Part shown: in pieces, positions 6,992 to 9,227 of the stretch
Numbering within the stretch: position 1 is the stretch's first letter
Layout: each line of letters begins with the position of its first letter
Notes under the pieces: generated by a model
The model's input: the letters and a program-made list of their open reading frames with translations, nothing else
Database searches by the model: none
Told to the model about the DNA's origin: nothing
NCBI GenBank assembly: GCA_023246415.1
Contig: JAHFIK010000001.1
Location: 38,688-47,914 of the forward strand
Direction of reading: 5' to 3'
DNA from: Candidatus Uhrbacteria bacterium
GTDB lineage: Bacteria > Patescibacteriota > Patescibacteriia > 2-12-FULL-60-25
DNA length: 9,227 nucleotides
Translations under genes and position numbers: made by a program

Positions 6992-7048
6992 GTCACGAGT
7001 TTTTTTCGTTGACGCTTTCTCTTGACTCATCACTCTTGACTCTTGACT
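6975..7048. repeat. GAGTCA-type repeat cluster between xseB and yvlD
   Basis: TGAGTCACGAGT occurs at 6975-6986 and again at 6989-7000, a 14-nt period, and is followed by a seven-T run (7000-7006). Further on, CTTGACTC occurs at 7021-7028 and 7035-7042, again with a 14-nt period, and CTTGACT once more at 7042-7048. The second set is roughly the inverse of the first: 6983-6995 can pair with 7023-7035 over 13 positions with one mismatch. The cluster encodes the end of XseB, overlaps its stop and abuts the yvlD start. A related block, ATGAGTCATGAGT, lies inside the next gene but one at 7592-7604. It may act as a terminator or be a simple-sequence expansion. Confidence 0.7.
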
Positions 7049-7390
7049 ATGAAATTGATTCTCCGTTGGCTCATCAACTCTGCCGCCCTCTGTCTTCTCC
7101 CGTATCTCATTCCGGGGATTGTGATTTCGAATTTTTATACGGCGATCATCGCGGCGTTGGTCATCGGGTTGATTAATGCGATTGTTCGGCCGATTCTATT
7201 CATCTTGTCGCTTCCGATTACGATTTTGACGCTCGGGTTGTTTACGTTGGTTTTAAACGCGCTACTGTTTTGGCTCGCCTCAACGATTGTGAAGGGGTTC
7301 GAGGTGCATGGATTTGCGGCGGCATTCTTTGGGGCGCTGGTCTTCTGGCTCATTTCTTGGTTTGGGAATGCGCTCTTAAAAACGAAATAA
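7049..7390 (+). CDS. YvlD / phage holin 4 family membrane protein
   Basis: Small integral membrane protein of the family annotated as Phage_holin_4_2 or YvlD, widespread in bacterial chromosomes and linked in Bacillus to envelope-stress genes; its molecular function is not settled. The 113 residues carry four hydrophobic segments, at about 4-24, 30-53, 55-80 and 88-110. The family signature NAIVRPIL (43-50) and the segment LPITILTLGLFTLVLN (55-70) are clear. ATG 7049 is preferred over an in-frame TTG two codons earlier because it gives the usual MKLILRWL start. No Shine-Dalgarno is visible, since the upstream bases belong to the CTTGACT repeat. It follows xseB by 57 bp and may be co-transcribed with it unless the repeat cluster terminates. 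Despite the family name, nothing here indicates a prophage. Confidence 0.9.
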   Translation: MKLILRWLINSAALCLLPYLIPGIVISNFYTAIIAALVIGLINAIVRPILFILSLPITILTLGLFTLVLNALLFWLASTIVKGFEVHGFAAAFFGALVFWLISWFGNALLKTK

Positions 7391-7408
7391 TTTTTTTTAC
7401 GAATCGCT

Positions 7409-7768
7409 ATGACGGAATCCATGTCATTCATGCCCGGCAACGACGCCATGCATGAAATCAAAGAAGAAGCTCGAAGAGTCGGTTGGAAAACCGCGCAGGA
7501 GTATCTTCAGGCCGATGAAGCGGAACGCGCACGTCAGGGATTGAGAATGCTTCTCTCTGCTGCCATCAAAGAAGCACTGTCGAGCACGGACATGAGTCAT
7601 GAGTATGCCGAGCGTGTCGCAGATTCTTTTCGGAAAGCGATTGGCGAAGAAATCGCACAGCTGAAGCTCGAAACAAAGAATGGAAAGCAGCATCTTGCAG
7701 AATCTGACTATCGGCTATTTTATAAGCACGTCTACGATCGGGTTGCGATGATGCTCGCGGAAAACTAG
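7409..7768 (+). CDS. Hypothetical helical protein, 119 residues
   Basis: I recognise no family. The product is hydrophilic and looks almost entirely alpha-helical, with charged amphipathic stretches such as EIKEEARRVGW (15-25), YLQADEAERARQGLRMLL (31-48) and SFRKAIGEEIAQLKLE (72-87). There is no signal peptide, membrane span or cysteine. The start is uncertain: ATG 7409 lies 18 bases after the yvlD stop, behind an eight-T run and with no Shine-Dalgarno; in-frame ATGs at 7421, 7430 and 7448 are alternatives. Residues around 62-66 (MSHEY) are encoded by the ATGAGTCATGAGT block that resembles the repeat upstream. It is probably the last gene of a unit with xseB and yvlD, ending in a good terminator. 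Reading-frame integrity and the fitting terminator support it as real. Confidence 0.7.
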   Translation: MTESMSFMPGNDAMHEIKEEARRVGWKTAQEYLQADEAERARQGLRMLLSAAIKEALSSTDMSHEYAERVADSFRKAIGEEIAQLKLETKNGKQHLAESDYRLFYKHVYDRVAMMLAEN

Positions 7769-7771
7769 TGT

Positions 7772-7817
7772 AAAAAATCAGCGAACCCCGATCGAACCGT
7801 GTGTCGATCGGGGTTTT
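7772..7817. terminator. Bidirectional rho-independent terminator
   Basis: A perfect 12-bp stem (AACCCCGATCGA at 7784-7795 with TCGATCGGGGTT at 7804-7815) encloses an 8-nt loop. On the plus strand it runs into TTTT (7814-7817). On the minus strand it is followed, after CGCTGA, by six T, the complement of AAAAAA at 7772-7777. It thus serves both the plus-strand gene ending at 7768 and the minus-strand gene ending at 7847. Confidence 0.88.
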
Positions 7818-7846
7818 GCGTTGGAGGGGAGAGAACCGAACGGGCG

Positions 7847-8308
7847 CTAGGCCGCAAGCGGATGACGGGCTCGATAGGTGGCCATCGTACAGAACACGAC
7901 ATTCTGTGTGACTTGCCAGGCGAGCGCAATCCGTCCGAGCGTGTCGCGGCACCGTAAGTAGGCGGCCGGATCATCGCGGTATCGCTGTCGATAGGCGAGC
8001 GTTCGTTCGAGGTTGAGCAATCCGCGTGACTTCCCCAGAGCTTCTTCGAGCCGGGTGTGTGACGTGATGTAGACCTCGTATCGACCCGCGGCGCTCAGAC
8101 GTTCGATCTGTGCGAAGACGTTCGTCATGATTTGCCATTGCTGATCGGTGAACGGATGTGCTCCAAACAGCGAGATGATCGCATCGCAGTTGATCTGCGT
8201 GAGTTCGCGTTGGTCGGCGTGACCGACGGGCAATTCGCGCATCGCGTAGTGTAGGAGCTTTCGTTCAAGCGGAAGGAGGGTTCTCTGTGAAAAAAGGGCT
8301 GAGTTCAT
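7847..8308 (-). CDS. Hypothetical protein, 153 residues, minus strand
   Basis: I do not recognise a family. The start MNSALFSQRTLLPLERKL is supported by GGAGAG (complement of 8313-8318) 4 nt before the ATG and by a promoter just upstream. The sequence is Arg- and Leu-rich and predominantly helical, with segments such as LLPLERKLLHYAMREL (11-26), QQWQIMTNVFAQIERL (56-71) and GLLNLERTLAYRQRYRDD (95-112). There is no signal peptide or clear membrane span. It is transcribed divergently from the 8531 gene through a shared palindromic intergenic region and ends at a bidirectional terminator, so it is a single-gene unit. The arrangement resembles a regulator facing its target, but I see no convincing helix-turn-helix, so that is speculation. 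Confidence 0.75.
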   Translation of the reverse strand: MNSALFSQRTLLPLERKLLHYAMRELPVGHADQRELTQINCDAIISLFGAHPFTDQQWQIMTNVFAQIERLSAAGRYEVYITSHTRLEEALGKSRGLLNLERTLAYRQRYRDDPAAYLRCRDTLGRIALAWQVTQNVVFCTMATYRARHPLAA

Positions 8309-8311
8309 TGT

Positions 8312-8326
8312 TCTCTCCGGGAGAGA
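8312..8326. promoter_or_regulatory. Small palindrome over the RBS of the minus-strand gene
   Basis: TCTCTCC and GGAGAGA form 7-bp arms around a single G. The left arm is the complement of the Shine-Dalgarno of the minus-strand gene, and the right arm adjoins its -10 box. It sits at the expected transcription start, so it could be an operator; with a one-base loop it is less likely to fold as RNA. Confidence 0.4.
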
Positions 8327-8354
8327 TCACATCATGATTTTTGAAGTGTGTCAA
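8326..8354 (-). promoter_or_regulatory. Promoter of the minus-strand gene
   Basis: Read on the minus strand, TTGACA (8354 to 8349) is followed after 17 nt by TGTGAT (8331 to 8326), four of six matches to TATAAT. It is preceded by TGA, an extended -10 TG. Transcription should start near 8319, about 10 nt before the ATG and at the Shine-Dalgarno. Confidence 0.6.
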
Positions 8355-8400
8355 GGGGACTGGATAGGCCCGTTTTTCGGGCCGTAAACCAGCCTTGACA
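8349..8400. repeat. 52-bp imperfect palindrome joining two divergent promoters
   Basis: The outer arms TGTCAAGG (8349-8356) and CCTTGACA (8393-8400) are perfect inverse copies and contain the -35 boxes of both divergent promoters. Inside them CTGG (8360-8363) pairs with CCAG (8389-8392), and GGCCCG (8367-8372) with CGGGCC (8378-8383) around TTTTT. Short unpaired bulges separate the blocks. The region could extrude as a cruciform or bind a dimeric regulator acting on both genes. Confidence 0.75.
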
Positions 8401-8423
8401 ATTTCTTCGTTTTCTGGTATCGT
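8395..8423 (+). promoter_or_regulatory. Promoter of the 8531 gene
   Basis: TTGACA (8395-8400), a 17-nt spacer and TATCGT (8418-8423) with an extended -10 TG at 8415-8416 form a strong-looking promoter. Transcription should start near 8430, giving an untranslated leader of about 100 nt. Confidence 0.7.
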
Positions 8424-8435
8424 GGTTCTTCCTTT

Positions 8436-8463
8436 CTGCGCAACGCAGTTGCCCGAAAGGGCA
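8436..8463 (+). other. Two tandem hairpins at the 5' end of the 8531 leader
   Basis: CTGCG/CGCAG (8436-8440 with 8444-8448, CAA loop) is followed one base later by TGCCC/GGGCA (8450-8454 with 8459-8463) closed by a GAAA tetraloop of the stable GNRA type. Both lie just after the predicted transcription start and could protect the mRNA 5' end. The remaining leader to 8515 is unstructured by eye. Confidence 0.55.
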
Positions 8464-8530
8464 CCTTCTATTCAACCAACAACCCACACGTTCAACGTCT
8501 CAGATTTTCGGAAACAAAGGAGCAGACACC

Positions 8531-9169
8531 ATGAATGCAGTAGCTACCGCAGTAGACACGGGAACGCTTTTCGGAATTTCGCCAGTGAGCGCGAGCATCC
8601 AACCGATTAGCAACGTCGTTCATCTTGCTAGCGCCAATCCAACGCGCGGCAACCTCAGACCGGCGAATGGTCTCCGTTTCGGAGATTTGCTGGAGATCTT
8701 CTTCGGCGATCTCGGCATGCCGGATGCGACATACGTTGCTGGGCTCTTATCTTCACTGAATCATCCGTTGCGATACCGTAACGCGATGTGTTCCGTGGGA
8801 GCACAGTCCAAATGCCTGTTCGGATTCAAGCAGGCCTGTAATGGCGCGTTTGTCGCAACAAGCGGCAATGAAGCGGAGCTCGGTTCCGCCGTCGCTGCGC
8901 TTCCTGACGGAGTGCATGGAATCATCACGATCGGCGAAGAACCAGTGATGCTTTCGATGGATTTCGACGACGATGACCTCGTCGTGACCGCTCGCGGGCC
9001 AGACCTGATGATGCATCCGTTGCGTCTTATCGCACATCGGCGCACCACGGACGGCACGCGAGTCCAGACGTCTGTCGAAGTCCCGTTCACGCACAGCCAA
9101 GGCGAGTATTTCGTCGCTCGCGTCGAACGTGGTCATCTGGATCGAACGTTCGTCGGAGTTGTCGGCTGA
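8531..9169 (+). CDS. Hypothetical protein, 212 residues, strong expression signals
   Basis: I recognise no family. Translation should start at 8531, because AAAGGAG (8516-8522) lies 8 nt upstream, the best Shine-Dalgarno in the window. The N-terminal 40 residues are small, polar and low in charge (MNAVATAVDTGTLFGISPVS), without a true signal peptide. A more structured part follows, with FGDLLEIFFGDLGMP (50-64), three evenly spaced cysteines (87, 95, 103; C-x7-C-x7-C) and an acidic patch FDDDD (145-149) within a beta-rich C-terminal half (IITIGEEPVMLSMDF 131-145, VEVPF 182-186). The cysteines could bind a metal or redox partner, but that is not established. It has its own promoter and terminator and faces the minus-strand gene. 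The regulatory signals make it very likely a real, well-expressed gene of unknown role. Confidence 0.8.
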   Translation: MNAVATAVDTGTLFGISPVSASIQPISNVVHLASANPTRGNLRPANGLRFGDLLEIFFGDLGMPDATYVAGLLSSLNHPLRYRNAMCSVGAQSKCLFGFKQACNGAFVATSGNEAELGSAVAALPDGVHGIITIGEEPVMLSMDFDDDDLVVTARGPDLMMHPLRLIAHRRTTDGTRVQTSVEVPFTHSQGEYFVARVERGHLDRTFVGVVG

Positions 9170-9180
9170 GACAGCAAGAT

Positions 9181-9226
9181 AGGGAGTCGTACGCATTTAC
9201 TCGCGTCCGACTCCCTCATCGTTTTT
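9181..9226 (+). terminator. Terminator of the 8531 gene
   Basis: AGGGAGTCG (9181-9189) pairs with CGACTCCCT (9208-9216); after one mismatch ACGC (9191-9194) pairs with GCGT (9203-9206), leaving an 8-nt loop. A five-base spacer (CATCG) precedes TTTTT (9222-9226). It begins 12 nt after the stop codon. Confidence 0.8.
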
Positions 9227-9227
9227 A

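Noticed and set aside
6975..7048. CRISPR-like array
   Set aside because: The units are 8-12 nt with almost no spacers and no cas gene nearby; this is a short tandem and inverse repeat.
6988..7176. 62-codon frame whose ATG overlaps the xseB stop (ATGA)
   Set aside because: Its start lies in the GAGTCA repeat and most of its length is out of frame over the clear yvlD gene; the product resembles nothing.
7049..7390. Prophage indicated by a holin-type annotation
   Set aside because: The YvlD/holin-4 family is common in ordinary chromosomes, and no endolysin, structural or integrase gene is present.

Overview
The window is ordinary bacterial chromosome of moderate GC, densely packed with genes using the standard code (TGA reads as stop). 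Three recognisable housekeeping genes and one envelope gene are mixed with small unrecognised genes. Their short lengths, the separated xseA and xseB, the minimal leaders and the orphan proteins would fit a streamlined bacterium, possibly of the candidate phyla radiation (Patescibacteria). That placement is inference only: the window holds no rRNA or other decisive marker.

The outstanding object is the gene at 4003-6639. Its 878-residue product looks like a complete bacterial major vault protein (MVP), the subunit of the giant barrel-shaped vault particle known mainly from eukaryotes. It shows vault-type beta repeats, the shoulder domain with a hallmark VLTLSKGRPK stretch, a long charged cap helix and a cap-ring-like C-terminus, in the same order as animal MVP. 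It differs in having a Pro/Gln/Ser-rich linker inside the repeat region and apparently fewer repeats.

Layout. 16-1203 xseA (exonuclease VII large subunit), then two palindromes, one of them terminator-like. 1377-1835 unknown 152-residue protein with its own promoter. 2018-3811 typA/bipA (ribosome-associated GTPase), whose promoter lies so close to the ATG that the mRNA is probably leaderless; a rho-independent terminator follows. 4003-6639 MVP, then a strong hairpin without a T tract. 6773-6991 xseB (exonuclease VII small subunit), running into a cluster of GAGTCA-type repeats. 7049-7390 YvlD/holin-4 family membrane protein. 7409-7768 unknown 119-residue protein. A bidirectional terminator separates it from the unknown minus-strand gene 7847-8308. 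That gene is divergent from the last one, 8531-9169 (unknown, 212 residues, strong promoter and Shine-Dalgarno, own terminator). The -35 boxes of the divergent pair are the outer arms of one 52-bp imperfect palindrome.

Functional links. XseA and XseB form one enzyme although they lie 5.6 kb apart. TypA and MVP are separated by a terminator, so MVP appears to be its own transcription unit. No gene in the window resembles the eukaryotic vault partners TEP1 or PARP4. Three plus-strand promoters share TTGACA, a 17-nt spacer and a TATC(G/C)T -10 element, which suggests a genome-specific preference.
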